Assembly (NCBI GenBank): GCA_025458905.1
Contig: JALORN010000002.1
Span: 1 to 64,000, forward strand
Origin: Steroidobacteraceae bacterium
GTDB lineage: Bacteria; Pseudomonadota; Gammaproteobacteria; Steroidobacterales; Steroidobacteraceae
DNA: 64,000 bases
Direction: 5' to 3'
The notes below the pieces were generated by a model. The model searched no databases, was not told the origin of the DNA, and worked only from the letters and a program-made list of their open reading frames with translations. The position numbers and the translations under genes are program-made. Below are positions 20,177 through 29,276 of the stretch, in pieces; the stretch's first letter is position 1, and every line of letters begins with the position of its first letter.

Positions 20177-20995
20177 TCACTTCGACAGCCGCCGCTGCGC
20201 GATCCGCGTCGCCAGCGCGATGCCGCCGAGGCCGTAGGCGAGCAGCACCGCGACGTTCAGCAGCGGCTGCTCGAGCGGCCGGCCGAGCGTGATGCCGCGC
20301 ACCAGGTCGATGCCGTGCGACAGCGGCAGCAGCCGCCCGGCCAGCTGCACCGCCGCCGGCAGCGAGTCGCGCGGGAAGAACACGCCCGAGAGGAACATCA
20401 TCGGCGTGATCACCAGCGTGAAGTAGTAGGTGAAGAAGTCGTACGAGCGCGCGAGCGTCGTCACCACCAGGGCGATGCCGGCGAAGCTCAGGCCGACCAG
20501 CACGACCACCGGCAGCACCGCGAGCGGCGCGAGCCCGCGGACCACGCCGAGCCCGTACATCACCAGCAGGATCGCCGTGCCCGAGAGCAGTGCCTTGCAT
20601 GCGCCCGCCCACAGCCACTCGCCGAACACGACGTCGCGCACCGTCAGCGGCGCCTGCAGGATGCCTTCCCAGGTGCGCTGCACCGCGAGCCGCGAGTACG
20701 CCGACCACAGCGCCTCGAACGAGGCGCTGTTCATCGTGCTGTAGCAGAGCATGCCGGCGGCGAGGAAGTGCAGGTAGGGCACGCCCTGGATCTGCGGCAG
20801 GAACGCGCCGAGCCCGTAGCCGAGGCCGAGCAGGAAGATCAGCGGGTCGACCAGGTTGCCGACCAGCGAGGAGAACATCAGCTTGCGCCAGACGAGGAAG
20901 TTGCGCCCGACGACGTGCAGCGCGCGGAACTCGTGGTGCGCATCGGGCACCGCGCCGAGCGTGCCGGTGAGCGTAGCGTCGCCTGCTTCAGTCAC
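20177..20995 (-). CDS. ABC-2 type permease, NodJ-like
   Basis: A 272-residue ABC-2 permease with six predicted membrane helices. The segment [33 protein letters not shown] and the later [17 protein letters not shown] are characteristic of the NodJ/Wzm-like export group. It overlaps the end of the ATPase gene by 8 bp, so the two are coupled. NodIJ pairs export lipo-oligosaccharides in rhizobia; outside rhizobia the substrate of this group is unknown, and no nod genes are here. Confidence 0.9.
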   Translation of the reverse strand: MTEAGDATLTGTLGAVPDAHHEFRALHVVGRNFLVWRKLMFSSLVGNLVDPLIFLLGLGYGLGAFLPQIQGVPYLHFLAAGMLCYSTMNSASFEALWSAYSRLAVQRTWEGILQAPLTVRDVVFGEWLWAGACKALLSGTAILLVMYGLGVVRGLAPLAVLPVVVLVGLSFAGIALVVTTLARSYDFFTYYFTLVITPMMFLSGVFFPRDSLPAAVQLAGRLLPLSHGIDLVRGITLGRPLEQPLLNVAVLLAYGLGGIALATRIAQRRLSK

Positions 20996-21923
20996 GGATG
21001 TCCCGCCCGGTCAGCTTGATGAACACGTCCTCGAGGTTGGCGACGCGCTTCAGCGCGCGCAGGCTCGGCCAGGCGTCGAGCGTCGCGAGCAGCGCCGCGG
21101 CGTCGTGCGCGTAGCAGAACGCCGTCTCGCCCGCGACCTCGATGCGGCTCGAGGCCGCGCGGCCCGGTCCCGCGGCCCAGTCGCGCACGCCGTCGCCGTA
21201 GACCTCGAGCACCTGCGGCTCGATCTCGCGCGCGATCAGGTTACGCGGCGAGTCGAGCGCGATCAGCTCGCCGCGGTCCATGATGCCGACGCGCTGGCAG
21301 AGCCGCTCGGCCTCGTCCATGAAGTGCGTCGTCAGGAGCAGCGTCTTGCCGACGCCGAGCAGCGACTTGAGGCGGTCCCAGACGAGGTGGCGCGCCTGCG
21401 GGTCGAGGCCGGTGGTCGGCTCGTCCATGAAGATCACCTGCGGGTCGTTGACCAGCGCACGCGCGATCGTCAGGCGCCGCTTCATGCCGCCCGAGAGCGC
21501 GTCGATCTTGGCGCCGGCCTTGTCCGCGAGGCCGGCGAACTCCAGCAGGCGCGGCACGTTGGCCCGCGCGCGCTCCGCCGGGATGCCGAAATAGCGCGCG
21601 AACACCACCAGGTTCTCGGTGACCGTGAAGTCCGGGTCGAGGTTGTCGAACTGCGGCACCACGCCGACCCGGTAGCGTGCCTCGCGCGCCGCCTGCGGCA
21701 CCGGCAGCCCGGCGAGCTCGACGCGTCCCTCGTCCGGCGCGGTGAGGCCGAGGCAGCAGCGCAGCGTGGTGGTCTTGCCCGCGCCGTTCGGCCCGAGCAG
21801 GCCGAAGCACTCGCCCGCGGGCACCTCGAAGCTGACGCCGCGCACCGCCGGCACGCCGGCGAACGACTTGCGCAGCGCGCGCACCGCGAGCATCGCGGGC
21901 GCCGGTGTCCCGTCGCGGCTCAC
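20988..21923 (-). CDS. ABC transporter ATP-binding protein, NodI-like
   Basis: A 311-residue ATPase. Walker A is [10 protein letters not shown], the Q-loop [15 protein letters not shown], the signature [19 protein letters not shown] (the MKRR form is typical of NodI), Walker [18 protein letters not shown] and the H-loop [13 protein letters not shown]-terminal accessory region of about 90 residues is present as in NodI. The GTG at 21923 overlaps the upstream DUF924 stop (GTGA); an ATG at 21893 is an alternative start nearer the domain. It energises the NodJ-like permease for export. Confidence 0.92.
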   Translation of the reverse strand: MSRDGTPAPAMLAVRALRKSFAGVPAVRGVSFEVPAGECFGLLGPNGAGKTTTLRCCLGLTAPDEGRVELAGLPVPQAAREARYRVGVVPQFDNLDPDFTVTENLVVFARYFGIPAERARANVPRLLEFAGLADKAGAKIDALSGGMKRRLTIARALVNDPQVIFMDEPTTGLDPQARHLVWDRLKSLLGVGKTLLLTTHFMDEAERLCQRVGIMDRGELIALDSPRNLIAREIEPQVLEVYGDGVRDWAAGPGRAASSRIEVAGETAFCYAHDAAALLATLDAWPSLRALKRVANLEDVFIKLTGRDIRD

Positions 21924-22540
21924 GACCCGAAGCGCTCGCCGCCGGCGTCGAGCCAGGCGATCTCCGCCGGCGTCGACGGCCGGCCGAGGATCGCGTTGCG
22001 GTGCGGGAAGCGGCCGAAGCGGCGCACGATCTCGCGGTGCCGCTCGGCGAAGTCGAGCGGACCGGCGAGCACCTCGCGCCAGGCCTCGGGCGACTCCTCG
22101 CGCAGGCGGCGGAATGCCGCGACCGACTCTTCCTGCACCTCGGGCAGCTCGCTGTGCTGCAGCGGCATGTAGAAGAACATGCGTCCCGCCGGGTCGAGCG
22201 TCGCGTCGGCGGCCTTCTGCATGCCGTCGAGCGTCAGCGCGGCGGCGCGCTCGTCGGTCGCGAAGGCGCGCGCGGTGCCACGGTGGATGTGCCGCGGGAA
22301 CTGGTCGAGCAGCAGGATCAGCGCCAGGCGCTGGCGCGGACTGTCCGCCCAGGCGTCGAGCGCGCCGGCGGCGGCGCGCGCCGCGAGCACCGCGAACTGC
22401 GCGACGATCGCCGCGTCGCGCGCGGCGCGGGCGCCGGCGTCGTCGTTGCCGAACCACCCCGGCATCTTCGCGGCCATCAGCGCCGGCGTCATCGGCTCGC
22501 GGCCGAACCAGAAGTCGAGCACCGTGCGCGGGTGGTCCAT
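21920..22540 (-). CDS. DUF924 family protein
   Basis: A 206-residue DUF924 protein, an all-helical TPR-like family of unknown function. Family marks are [10 protein letters not shown] at the start, [49 protein letters not shown] (shown in part by [12 protein letters not shown]), [10 protein letters not shown] and [15 protein letters not shown] near the end. The ATG at 22540 gives the normal start; an upstream in-frame ATG would add 23 atypical residues. Its stop overlaps the NodI-like start, so it is the first gene of a three-gene operon. Confidence 0.9.
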   Translation of the reverse strand: MDHPRTVLDFWFGREPMTPALMAAKMPGWFGNDDAGARAARDAAIVAQFAVLAARAAAGALDAWADSPRQRLALILLLDQFPRHIHRGTARAFATDERAAALTLDGMQKAADATLDPAGRMFFYMPLQHSELPEVQEESVAAFRRLREESPEAWREVLAGPLDFAERHREIVRRFGRFPHRNAILGRPSTPAEIAWLDAGGERFGS

Positions 22541-22662
22541 CCGCGGCAGGATACCAGCCACGCCGCTGCGCGACCGCGCTGCCGGCCCCGGCTGCGTAGC
22601 CAGCGCCACCGAGGGAGTGCTAGCGTCTGCGCCCCGAAGGGCTTCGTTGCAGGAAGGACGCC

Positions 22663-24915
22663 ATGGCCGACATCGCCGCCCGTCTCGATCGCCGCCGGTT
22701 CCTCGGTGCCGCCGCGGGTGCCGCCGGCACCCTTAGCGTCGCGGTCGTGCTGCCGGGCTTCGTGCCCGGCGCCGCCGTCGCGGCCGGTGCACCCGTCGCG
22801 GGCGGCACGATGGCCGCAGGCGCCGTCGCGCTGCGCCCCTACATCGAGATCGCGCCGTCCGGCGCCGTGCAGCTCTGGTCGCCGACCAGCGAGATGGGGC
22901 AGGGCACCCATACCGCGCACGCCGCGATCATCGCCGACGAGCTCGGCGTCGAGCTCGCGCGCGTCACCATCGACACCGCCGAGCCCGCCGACCCGTTCCG
23001 CCGCCGCGGCGCCGCCGGGCAGCCGGGCGCGATGGGCTCCGGCGGCAGCATGGGCGTGCGCTTCTGGGTCGATGCGCTGCGGCTCGCTGCCGCACAGGCG
23101 CGCGAGATGCTGGTCGCCGCGGCCGCGGCGCGCCTCGGCGTTCCCGCCGGCGAGCTCGTCGCGGGCGACGGCGCGGTGCGGCACGCCGCCTCCGGCCGCG
23201 CGCTCTCCTACGGCGAGCTCGTCGCCGCGGCCGCGCAGCTCGCGCCGCCGGCAGCGCCTCCGCTGCGGCCTGCGGGCGAGCGCCGCTACGTCGGCTCCGC
23301 CGCGCTGCGGCGCGTCGACACGCCGCCGAAGGTCGACGGCAGCCAGGTGTTCAGCGCCGACTTCCGCCGGCCCGGCATGGTCTACGCCTGCGCGCGCCTC
23401 GCGCCAGTGCGCGGCGCGGCGGTCGCGCGCTTCGATCGCGCCTCGGTCGCGACGCTGCCGGGCGTGCTCGACGTGGTGCCGTTCGACGGCGGCGTCGCCG
23501 TGGTCGCGCGGGGCGCGTGGCAGGCGATGCGCGCCGCCGAGGCGCTGCAGGTGGAGTTCGCGAAGTCCCCGGGCGACGCGCTCGACTCGGCGGCCATCTC
23601 CGCGCAGATGCGCGAGGGCCTCGGCGCCGCGACGCGCGCGGTGGCGAAGGACGAGGGCGGGTTCGAGGCGGCCCGCGCGCGGGCCGCGCGCCTCGTCACC
23701 GCCGACTACGAGGTGCCCTACCTCAACCACGCGCCGATGGAGCCCTGGAGCTGCACGATCGAGCGCGACACGGCCGGCACCTGGCGCGTCTGGGCGCCGA
23801 CCCAGGCGCAGGACCGGCTGCGCACCGCCACCGCCCGCGGCCTCGGCGTGCCGCTGGAGAAGGTGCGCGTGCACACGTTGCGGCTCGGCGGCGGCTTCGG
23901 CCGGCGCCTCGCCGAGGATGGCGTGCCCGGCGCGGTGGCCGTGGCCAAGGCGCTCGACGGCCGCCCCGTGAAGTTCTTCTGGACGCGCGAGGGCGAGTTC
24001 CTGATGGCCGCCGGCCGGCCCTGCGCGATGGCGCGGCTGACCGCCGCACTGGATGCCGACGGCCGCGTGATCGGCCTGCACGTGCGCACCTCCGGGCCGT
24101 CGATGGCGCGCTCGTTCACGACCCTGCCGCCGACCACCGACCTCGAGACCTTCGTCGACGGCCAGGCGCTGCAGAACCTCGCCGAGGCGCGCTATCGCTT
24201 CGGCGCCGTGAAGCTCGACTACGCGATGCGCCACAACCACGTGCCCACCGGGCCCTGGCGCTCGGTCGGTGCGACCCAGTGCGCGTTCTTCCTCGAGTCC
24301 TTCGTCGACGAGATCGCGCGCGCCACGCGCAAGGACCCGCTGGCGCTGCGCCGCGAGCTGCTGGTGCACGATGCGCGCGCGCTGCAGGTCGTCGAGACGG
24401 CGGCCGCGAAGGCCGGCTGGGGCGCCGACGGTCGCGGCACGCCGCAGAAGCCGCTGCCGAAGGGACACGCGCTCGGCCTCGCCTATTACGAGAGCTACGG
24501 CTCGCTGTGCGCGCACGTCGCCGAGGTCTCGCGCGGCGCCGACGGGCTGCCGCGGGTGCATCGCGTGGTCTGCGCGATCGACTGCGGCGAGGTGGTGACG
24601 CCCGACGGCGCGCGCGCGCAGGTCGAGGGCGGCATCGTCCAGGGGCTCTCCGCCGCGCTCTACGAGGCCTCGACCATCGCCGGGGGGGCTGCCGCCGAGC
24701 GCAACTTCGACCGCTACCGCCTGCTGCGGATCAACGAGGCACCCACCTCGATCGAGGTGCACTTCGTCGCCTCGGGCGAGAAGCTCGGCGGCATCGGCGA
24801 GCCCGGCCTGCCGCCGATCTCCGCCGCGGTCGCGAACGCACTCGCCCGGCTCGATGGCACGCGCGTGCGCACCCTGCCGTTCGCCGCCGGGATCGCGCGC
24901 GCCGCGCGCACCTGA
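22663..24915 (+). CDS. Tat-exported molybdenum hydroxylase large subunit (IorB-like)
   Basis: A 750-residue molybdopterin-binding subunit of the xanthine oxidase family, closest in layout to isoquinoline 1-oxidoreductase beta and aldehyde dehydrogenase subunits. A Tat signal (DRRRFLGAAAG, residues 9-19) precedes the domains. Motifs include SPTSEMGQGTHTAH, LNHAPMEPWSCTI, LRLGGGFGRR, GPWRSVGATQ and the catalytic-Glu motif GGIGEPGLPP near 710. These enzymes hydroxylate heteroaromatics or oxidise aldehydes using an [2Fe-2S] partner subunit. No such IorA-like gene lies on either side, nor a cytochrome partner, so this is an orphan. RBS-like GGAAGG precedes the ATG. Confidence 0.9.
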   Translation: MADIAARLDRRRFLGAAAGAAGTLSVAVVLPGFVPGAAVAAGAPVAGGTMAAGAVALRPYIEIAPSGAVQLWSPTSEMGQGTHTAHAAIIADELGVELARVTIDTAEPADPFRRRGAAGQPGAMGSGGSMGVRFWVDALRLAAAQAREMLVAAAAARLGVPAGELVAGDGAVRHAASGRALSYGELVAAAAQLAPPAAPPLRPAGERRYVGSAALRRVDTPPKVDGSQVFSADFRRPGMVYACARLAPVRGAAVARFDRASVATLPGVLDVVPFDGGVAVVARGAWQAMRAAEALQVEFAKSPGDALDSAAISAQMREGLGAATRAVAKDEGGFEAARARAARLVTADYEVPYLNHAPMEPWSCTIERDTAGTWRVWAPTQAQDRLRTATARGLGVPLEKVRVHTLRLGGGFGRRLAEDGVPGAVAVAKALDGRPVKFFWTREGEFLMAAGRPCAMARLTAALDADGRVIGLHVRTSGPSMARSFTTLPPTTDLETFVDGQALQNLAEARYRFGAVKLDYAMRHNHVPTGPWRSVGATQCAFFLESFVDEIARATRKDPLALRRELLVHDARALQVVETAAAKAGWGADGRGTPQKPLPKGHALGLAYYESYGSLCAHVAEVSRGADGLPRVHRVVCAIDCGEVVTPDGARAQVEGGIVQGLSAALYEASTIAGGAAAERNFDRYRLLRINEAPTSIEVHFVASGEKLGGIGEPGLPPISAAVANALARLDGTRVRTLPFAAGIARAART

Positions 24916-24948
24916 GCGCGGCCGCGGCCGCGCGCCTCGCGGCGCTCA
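24913..24948. terminator. Palindrome containing both convergent stops
   Basis: TGAGCGC (24913-24919) pairs with GCGCTCA (24942-24948), with a GC-rich inner part. The TGA of the hydroxylase gene and the TGA of the VOC gene are the outer ends of the stem. Confidence 0.5.
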
Positions 24949-26148
24949 GCGCGCGGGCGCTTCGAACACCTCGACCAGCAGCCCGTTCGGCGCGAGCAGC
25001 GTCGCGATGCGCACCCGCCCGAAGCGCGGGTCGTCGACCTGCATCGGGCCGGCGAGGCGCGTCGCGCCCTGCTCCGCCGCGCGCCGCAACGTCTCGTCGA
25101 GGCGCCGCACGGGGAAGGTCCAGCCGGCGAGGCCGCGGTTCGGCGGTCGCGGCGCGACGCCGGTCGAGGGCTTGCGGTCCGCGGGGTCGTACTCGACCAG
25201 GCCGAGGTTGCCGGTGGTCGCGCCCTTGGCGTGCAGCGTCACGTAGCGGAAGCGCGGCGAGAACACCGTCCACTCGCGGCGGGTGCGCCGTTCGTAGTCG
25301 AGCACCTCCGTGAAGAAGCGCTCCATCGCCGCCGCGTCGTCGACGACCAGGCTCGAGTAGCCGGGTCCGCCGAGCCCCGTGGCCGGATCGATCGAGCCGG
25401 TGGGCTTCATGCCGCCGCCGCGCTGCATCAGCACCAGGCGCGTGTTGTCGGCGATCTCGTAGCTCGCCTCGATCACCGGGTACTCGGTGCCGTCACGCCG
25501 CTGCAGCGGATACTCGTTGACCGCCGGCAGCGTGCGCCGGAAGCCGAGCGCCGTGATCCGCGGGTCGACCGCGCGCACGTCGCGCATCGGGAAGCCGAGC
25601 GCATACGGCCCGGTCTCCTCGCGGTCGTGGCTGCGGCGCATCACCGGCGTGTCGACGTCCGGCACGATCACCAGCACCCGGATCGCATCGGGCGTCGCCG
25701 GCCGCGTCAGCATCCAGGTCTGCCAGCCCAGCCCCTCGGGCATCTGCCACAGCCGCCGCTGCGCCTCGCGCTGCGCAGGCGTCAGGGCCAGGGGCCCTGT
25801 CATCTTCAGGCCCACGCCGTCGACGTAGATGCGTCGCAGGTTCTCGAGGTCGCGCGTCACCACCAGCGCGCCCGACAGTGGGCCGGCGTTCGCGTCGCGC
25901 GCATCGGCGATCGGGTCCATCGGGTCGTTCGGCAGCGTCGCGACCCGCGCGACCTCCGACGTGGAGGCCGGTGCGCCACGCGCCGTGGCAGCGTGCGCCG
26001 GCGCGCCTGCGACCAGCCCGGACACGGCCGCCACGAACACGGCCCGTGCAGCGCACGCCGGCCGCGCAGCATTCGGCGACCGCCCCGGCGCGAAACCCCG
26101 GGGTCCCGCCCGTCGCGATGCCGTCCCGTCGGCAGTCTGCGCGCCCAT
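24946..26148 (-). CDS. Exported VOC (glyoxalase/dioxygenase-fold) protein
   Basis: A 400-residue protein with a predicted signal peptide (hydrophobic stretch ending AGAPAHAA near residue 52) and two vicinal-oxygen-chelate units. The first starts SGALVVTRDLENLRRIYVDGVGLKM and the second GPGYSSLVVDDAAAMERFFTEVL (here in part: MERFFTEVLDYE). The end LLAPNGLLVEVFE carries the usual closing Glu of a VOC metal site. Export of a VOC enzyme is unusual. The ATG at 26148 is preferred; the frame is open further upstream without a ribosome site. The start region is divergent from the flavin-binding stress protein. Substrate unknown. Confidence 0.7.
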   Translation of the reverse strand: MGAQTADGTASRRAGPRGFAPGRSPNAARPACAARAVFVAAVSGLVAGAPAHAATARGAPASTSEVARVATLPNDPMDPIADARDANAGPLSGALVVTRDLENLRRIYVDGVGLKMTGPLALTPAQREAQRRLWQMPEGLGWQTWMLTRPATPDAIRVLVIVPDVDTPVMRRSHDREETGPYALGFPMRDVRAVDPRITALGFRRTLPAVNEYPLQRRDGTEYPVIEASYEIADNTRLVLMQRGGGMKPTGSIDPATGLGGPGYSSLVVDDAAAMERFFTEVLDYERRTRREWTVFSPRFRYVTLHAKGATTGNLGLVEYDPADRKPSTGVAPRPPNRGLAGWTFPVRRLDETLRRAAEQGATRLAGPMQVDDPRFGRVRIATLLAPNGLLVEVFEAPAR

Positions 26149-26251
26149 CCCGTGCCCCCCTCTCGCCCACGTGGGTGGGCAGGATGCGCGGCGCGGTGGC
26201 CGGCTGTCGAGCGCCCGCGTCGGGCCGCGGCCCACGCGTCGGCGCGCATCC

Positions 26252-26261
26252 GGCCTACAGA
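26252..26261 (+). promoter_or_regulatory. Candidate stress promoter motif GGCCTACAGA
   Basis: Eight of ten bases match the motif before the catalase gene, and the element is 62 bp before the ATG at 26324, the same distance as the hemerythrin copy. Inferred by recurrence only. Confidence 0.4.
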
Positions 26262-26323
26262 TCCCGGTGCGTCGTGCAGCGAGCCTGAGGCCGGGCCGCG
26301 CGGTGGCCGAAGGAGGAGAGACC

Positions 26324-26875
26324 ATGGACGACCCTGACGACGACCACGACCACGACCACGACCCGACCGCCGAGGCGATGGCGGAACTGTGGCAGCGCAT
26401 CCGCGGCATCCGCGTCGCGATGCTCGCCACCGTGCAGCCCGGCGGCCTGCTGCGCAGCCGGCCGATGGCGACGCAGGAGTGCGAGCCCGACGGCGTGCTG
26501 TGGTTCGCGGCCGACGCCGACTCCGCCAAGGTGGCCGCGCTGCGCGCGGACCCGCGGGTCGAGCTGTCCTGGGCCGACGCCGCCGAGGACCTGTTCGTGA
26601 CCGCGAGCGGCACCGCGCGCGTCGTCCACGACCCCGACAAGGCGGCCGGGATCTGGAACTCGCACCTGAACGCCTGGTGGCCGGCCGGCCCGAACGACCC
26701 GAAGCTGCGGCTGATCGAGGTGACGCTCGAGGCGGCCGAGTACTGGCATGCGCGCGCGCCGCGCGCGATCCAGGTCGCGCGCCTGGCACGGGCGGCCGCG
26801 CGCGGCGAGCGGCCGCGACGCCTCGGCGAGGACGTCAAGCTGCAGGTTCGCGATGCGGCCCGGCCCGGCGCGTGA
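26324..26875 (+). CDS. Pyridoxamine 5'-phosphate oxidase-like stress protein
   Basis: A 183-residue split-barrel flavin-binding protein of the general stress protein 26 type. The core begins WQRIRGIRVAMLATVQPGG, continues with LRSRPMATQE and LWFAADADSAKVAALR, and ends with the WNSHLNAWWPAGPNDPKLRL segment characteristic of this subfamily. Residues 2-13 are a DHDHDHD tract from a GAC/CAC codon repeat, which may bind metal or be neutral. The ATG follows a strong AAGGAGGAG site. These proteins bind FMN or F420; a pyridoxal role is not implied. A second member of the family is at 43692. Confidence 0.88.
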   Translation: MDDPDDDHDHDHDPTAEAMAELWQRIRGIRVAMLATVQPGGLLRSRPMATQECEPDGVLWFAADADSAKVAALRADPRVELSWADAAEDLFVTASGTARVVHDPDKAAGIWNSHLNAWWPAGPNDPKLRLIEVTLEAAEYWHARAPRAIQVARLARAAARGERPRRLGEDVKLQVRDAARPGA

Positions 26876-26909
26876 GCGCCGGCCCGCCACAGGCGCTACG
26901 CTCCTGCCC

Positions 26910-27701
26910 ATGGCCGCGCCCGAGCACGACCCCGACGAACTGCGCGTCTACTGGCAGCCCGGTTGCACCAGCTGCCTGCGCGTCAAGGAGCTGCTGGCCG
27001 CGCGCGGCGTCCCGTTCAGGTCGATCGACGTGCTCGCCGACGCGCGCGCGATGCAGGAGCTGCGCGCGCTCGGCGCCCGGTCGGTGCCGGTGGTCGCGCG
27101 GGGCGAGCGCTTCGTCCACGGCCAGGACCCCGGCGAGGTCGCGCGCTTCGTCGGACTCGCGCTCGAGTCGCGGCGGCTCGACCCCGAGGTGCTGCTGATG
27201 CGGCTCGAGCGCCTGCTCGCGCACGCCGCGCGCCTCGCCGCGGTGATCCCGCCGGCCCGCGTCCACGACACGATCCCCGCGCGGCCGCGCCGCTATGCCG
27301 ACATCGCCTTCCACGTCGGCATGATCGTCGAGGGCTTCCTCGACGCCGCACGGGGCGGCGAGCTGCGCTACGAGCACTTCGAGCGCCGGCCCGGCTCCGG
27401 CGAGGACGACCCGGCCGGGCTGGCCGCCGGGCTGCTGCAGCGCCGCCTCGCGCTGCTCGACTGGGCGGCGCGCGACCGCCTGCGCGAGCCGTCGCGTCCG
27501 CTGCGCACCTACTACGGCGAGCAGCCGCTGCACGCCGTGCTCGAGCGCACGGCGTGGCACGTCGCCCAGCACTGCCGTCAGCTCGACCACCTGGTCGGCG
27601 AGGTATTGCAGGTCGCCGGCGCGCCGCGTCTCCCCGCCGGCGACCTCGACGGCCTGCCGGTGCCGCGCGAGGTCTGGGACCCGGAGATCCGCTTCGGCTG
27701 A
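26910..27701 (+). CDS. Glutaredoxin-DinB fusion protein
   Basis: A 263-residue two-domain protein. Residues 10-85 are glutaredoxin-like: VYWQPGCTSCLRVKELL carries a CxxC pair (CTSC) and SVPVVARG the cis-proline. Residues 95-245 resemble the DinB/YfiT four-helix bundle, with metal-ligand-type His in DIAFHVGMIVEGF and RTAWHVAQHCRQLDHL. DinB-fold enzymes include thiol-dependent transferases (bacillithiol, mycothiol), so fusion to a thiol-redox domain suggests a glutathione-dependent transferase or isomerase; this is inference. It is 34 bp downstream of the stress protein and probably co-transcribed with it. Confidence 0.82.
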   Translation: MAAPEHDPDELRVYWQPGCTSCLRVKELLAARGVPFRSIDVLADARAMQELRALGARSVPVVARGERFVHGQDPGEVARFVGLALESRRLDPEVLLMRLERLLAHAARLAAVIPPARVHDTIPARPRRYADIAFHVGMIVEGFLDAARGGELRYEHFERRPGSGEDDPAGLAAGLLQRRLALLDWAARDRLREPSRPLRTYYGEQPLHAVLERTAWHVAQHCRQLDHLVGEVLQVAGAPRLPAGDLDGLPVPREVWDPEIRFG

Positions 27702-27773
27702 GCGGGCCGTGTCGCCGCGGCGCCTGCTGGCCTAACATGCGTGCCGGGCGCGTCGCCCGAGGGAGACCCTTCC

Positions 27774-28643
27774 ATGCTGCAGAACCTGTTCCGCGCCGGC
27801 CTGTTGGCGGGCGCACTGCTGGCCACGGGCGCCGCCGCCGCCGCGCCGGCGAGCACCGTCGCCGCCGACCCCGCGATCGCCAGCGCGCTGAAGTCGACCA
27901 GGATCCTCGTCATCGGTTCGACCGGGCGCAACGGCAGCTCGATCGTCGAGGCGTTGGAGGCCGCGGGCGCGAAGCCACGCGCTCTGGTCCGCGACCTCGC
28001 CAAGGCGAAGGAGAAGGCCGGCGCCGGCGTGCAGCGCGACTGGGTGGTCGGCGACATCCGTGACCCCGCCTCGCTCGATGCCGCGCTGAAGGGCGTGCAG
28101 GTGGTGATCAACGCCGCCGCGACCACGCAGCTCGAGGGCGAGAACGGCACCGCCGCGGTCGACCTCGAGGGCACCAGGAACCTGGTCGCCGCCGCGAAGC
28201 GCGCCGGCGTGAAGCGTGTCGTCTTCATCACCGGCATGAGCGTCTACTCGCCGCGGCCCGACATGCCGCCGCCGATGCTCAAGGCCTTCGGCCACAAGCG
28301 CGAGGCCGAGAAGGTGCTGGCCGCCTCGGGCCTCGAGTACGTGACGCTGCGCCCGACCGGCATCCTGCCGCGCCCCGCCGGCGCCTGGAAGATCACGCTC
28401 GCCGCCTCGCCCGAGTACAAGCCGACGCGCGAGGAGCAGACCATGCGCGCGCCCGGCTCGCTGCCACCGCCCGACGGCCCGCCGCCGGCAGGCACGATCT
28501 CGCGCGCCGACCTCGCCGAGGTCGCGATCGTCTCCGCGGTCGAGCCGCGGGCGCGCAACCGCGCCTTCGTCGTCACGCAGTCGAGCGAACCACGCGCCGG
28601 CGCCGACTGGCGCGACCAGCTCGAGCGCATGCCGGGCGACTGA
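27774..28643 (+). CDS. NmrA-like NAD(P)-binding protein with signal peptide
   Basis: A 289-residue atypical SDR. The nucleotide-binding glycine motif ILVIGSTGRNGSS lies at about residues 43-55, followed by VVGDIRDPASLDAALKGV, INAAATTQ and YVTLRPTGILPRP, as in NmrA/SDR_a5 proteins. The ATG at 27774 follows GAGGGAGAC and produces an N-terminal signal-like stretch (AGLLAGALLATGAAAAA), so the protein is predicted to be exported, which is odd for a nucleotide-binding fold. An upstream in-frame ATG at 27741 is less likely. The active-site Tyr/Lys of classical SDRs is not evident. Confidence 0.78.
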   Translation: MLQNLFRAGLLAGALLATGAAAAAPASTVAADPAIASALKSTRILVIGSTGRNGSSIVEALEAAGAKPRALVRDLAKAKEKAGAGVQRDWVVGDIRDPASLDAALKGVQVVINAAATTQLEGENGTAAVDLEGTRNLVAAAKRAGVKRVVFITGMSVYSPRPDMPPPMLKAFGHKREAEKVLAASGLEYVTLRPTGILPRPAGAWKITLAASPEYKPTREEQTMRAPGSLPPPDGPPPAGTISRADLAEVAIVSAVEPRARNRAFVVTQSSEPRAGADWRDQLERMPGD

Positions 28644-28667
28644 GCGCCGCGCCCCGGCGCACCCTCA
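28641..28667. terminator. Hairpin across convergent stops
   Basis: GCGCCG (28644-28649) pairs with CGGCGC (28655-28660), flanked by TGAG and CTCA that include the stop codons of both convergent genes. No T-run. Confidence 0.5.
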
Positions 28668-29147
28668 GTGGCTGAGCACGCTGTCGATCGCGAACACCCG
28701 CCCGTTGGCCGCGACGCGCTCGCGGTTGCCGACGCGCGCCTCGCCGACGACCAGGTTGCCGCGCTCGAGCCGCACGGCGATGGCGTGGCCGTCGAGCGCA
28801 GTGAGGCTGCGGCGCTTCTTCATCGTGTCGCGCTCCAGCTTGCCGGCGACCACGTGGTGCTTCAGCAGCGCCACCAGCTTGTCGCGGTTCTCCGGCTTCA
28901 GCAGGTCGTCGAGCGCACCGGCCGGCAGCCGCGCGAAGGCCTCGTCGGTGGGCGCGAACAGGGTGACCTCGTCGGTGCCGCCGAGCGCGGCCTCGAGACC
29001 GGCGGCCTCGAGCGCGCGTGCCAGGGTCGAGAACTCGGGGGTCGACTTCACGACCTGCGCGGCCGTCTGGGTGGAATCGGCCTGCGACAGCAGGGGCGAG
29101 CAGGCGAGCGCCAGGGCGGCGAGCAACAGGGATCGGCGGGACGACAT
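28665..29147 (-). CDS. Fasciclin (FAS1) domain protein
   Basis: A 160-residue secreted protein: a signal peptide (SLLLAALALACSPLLSQA) followed by one FAS1 domain. The two family blocks are present: VTLFAPTDEAFARLP in the first half and LLKHHVVAGKL in the second, with the closing NGRVFAIDSVL. The ATG at 29147 follows AAGGAG. FAS1 domains mediate adhesion in many organisms; bacterial single-domain proteins are poorly characterised. It is divergent from the TetR gene across an AT-richer 129-bp region that holds palindromes, so it may be regulated by that protein. Confidence 0.92.
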   Translation of the reverse strand: MSSRRSLLLAALALACSPLLSQADSTQTAAQVVKSTPEFSTLARALEAAGLEAALGGTDEVTLFAPTDEAFARLPAGALDDLLKPENRDKLVALLKHHVVAGKLERDTMKKRRSLTALDGHAIAVRLERGNLVVGEARVGNRERVAANGRVFAIDSVLSH

Positions 29148-29189
29148 CGAACACTCCTTGTCCGCAAAGGACTCCATTGAGCAAGGGAC

Positions 29190-29245
29190 TGCGCAATGGC
29201 GCAGCCTGCACCATTACACTTGTTTATTACAAACGTTTCAAGCGA
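29190..29245. promoter_or_regulatory. Divergent promoter with operator-like palindromes
   Basis: This AT-rich stretch between the fasciclin and TetR genes has TGCGC (29190-29194) facing GCGCA (29199-29203), and CTTG (29219-29222) facing CAAG (29239-29242) around the palindrome AAACGTTT (29231-29238). TetR-family repressors commonly bind such sites next to their own gene; TTGTTT near 29220 could be a -35 element. No binding data. Confidence 0.45.
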
Positions 29246-29276
29246 GAATGCGCCGCGATGATAGCCTGACCGCAGC

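Noticed and set aside
20177-22540. Nod-factor export operon
   Set aside because: The pair resembles NodI/NodJ, but no nodulation genes are present and such transporters are widespread outside rhizobia.
26336-26362. GACCAC repeat at the start of the flavin-binding stress protein gene
   Set aside because: It gives an Asp-His tract. It could bind metal, but composition alone is not enough to claim a function.
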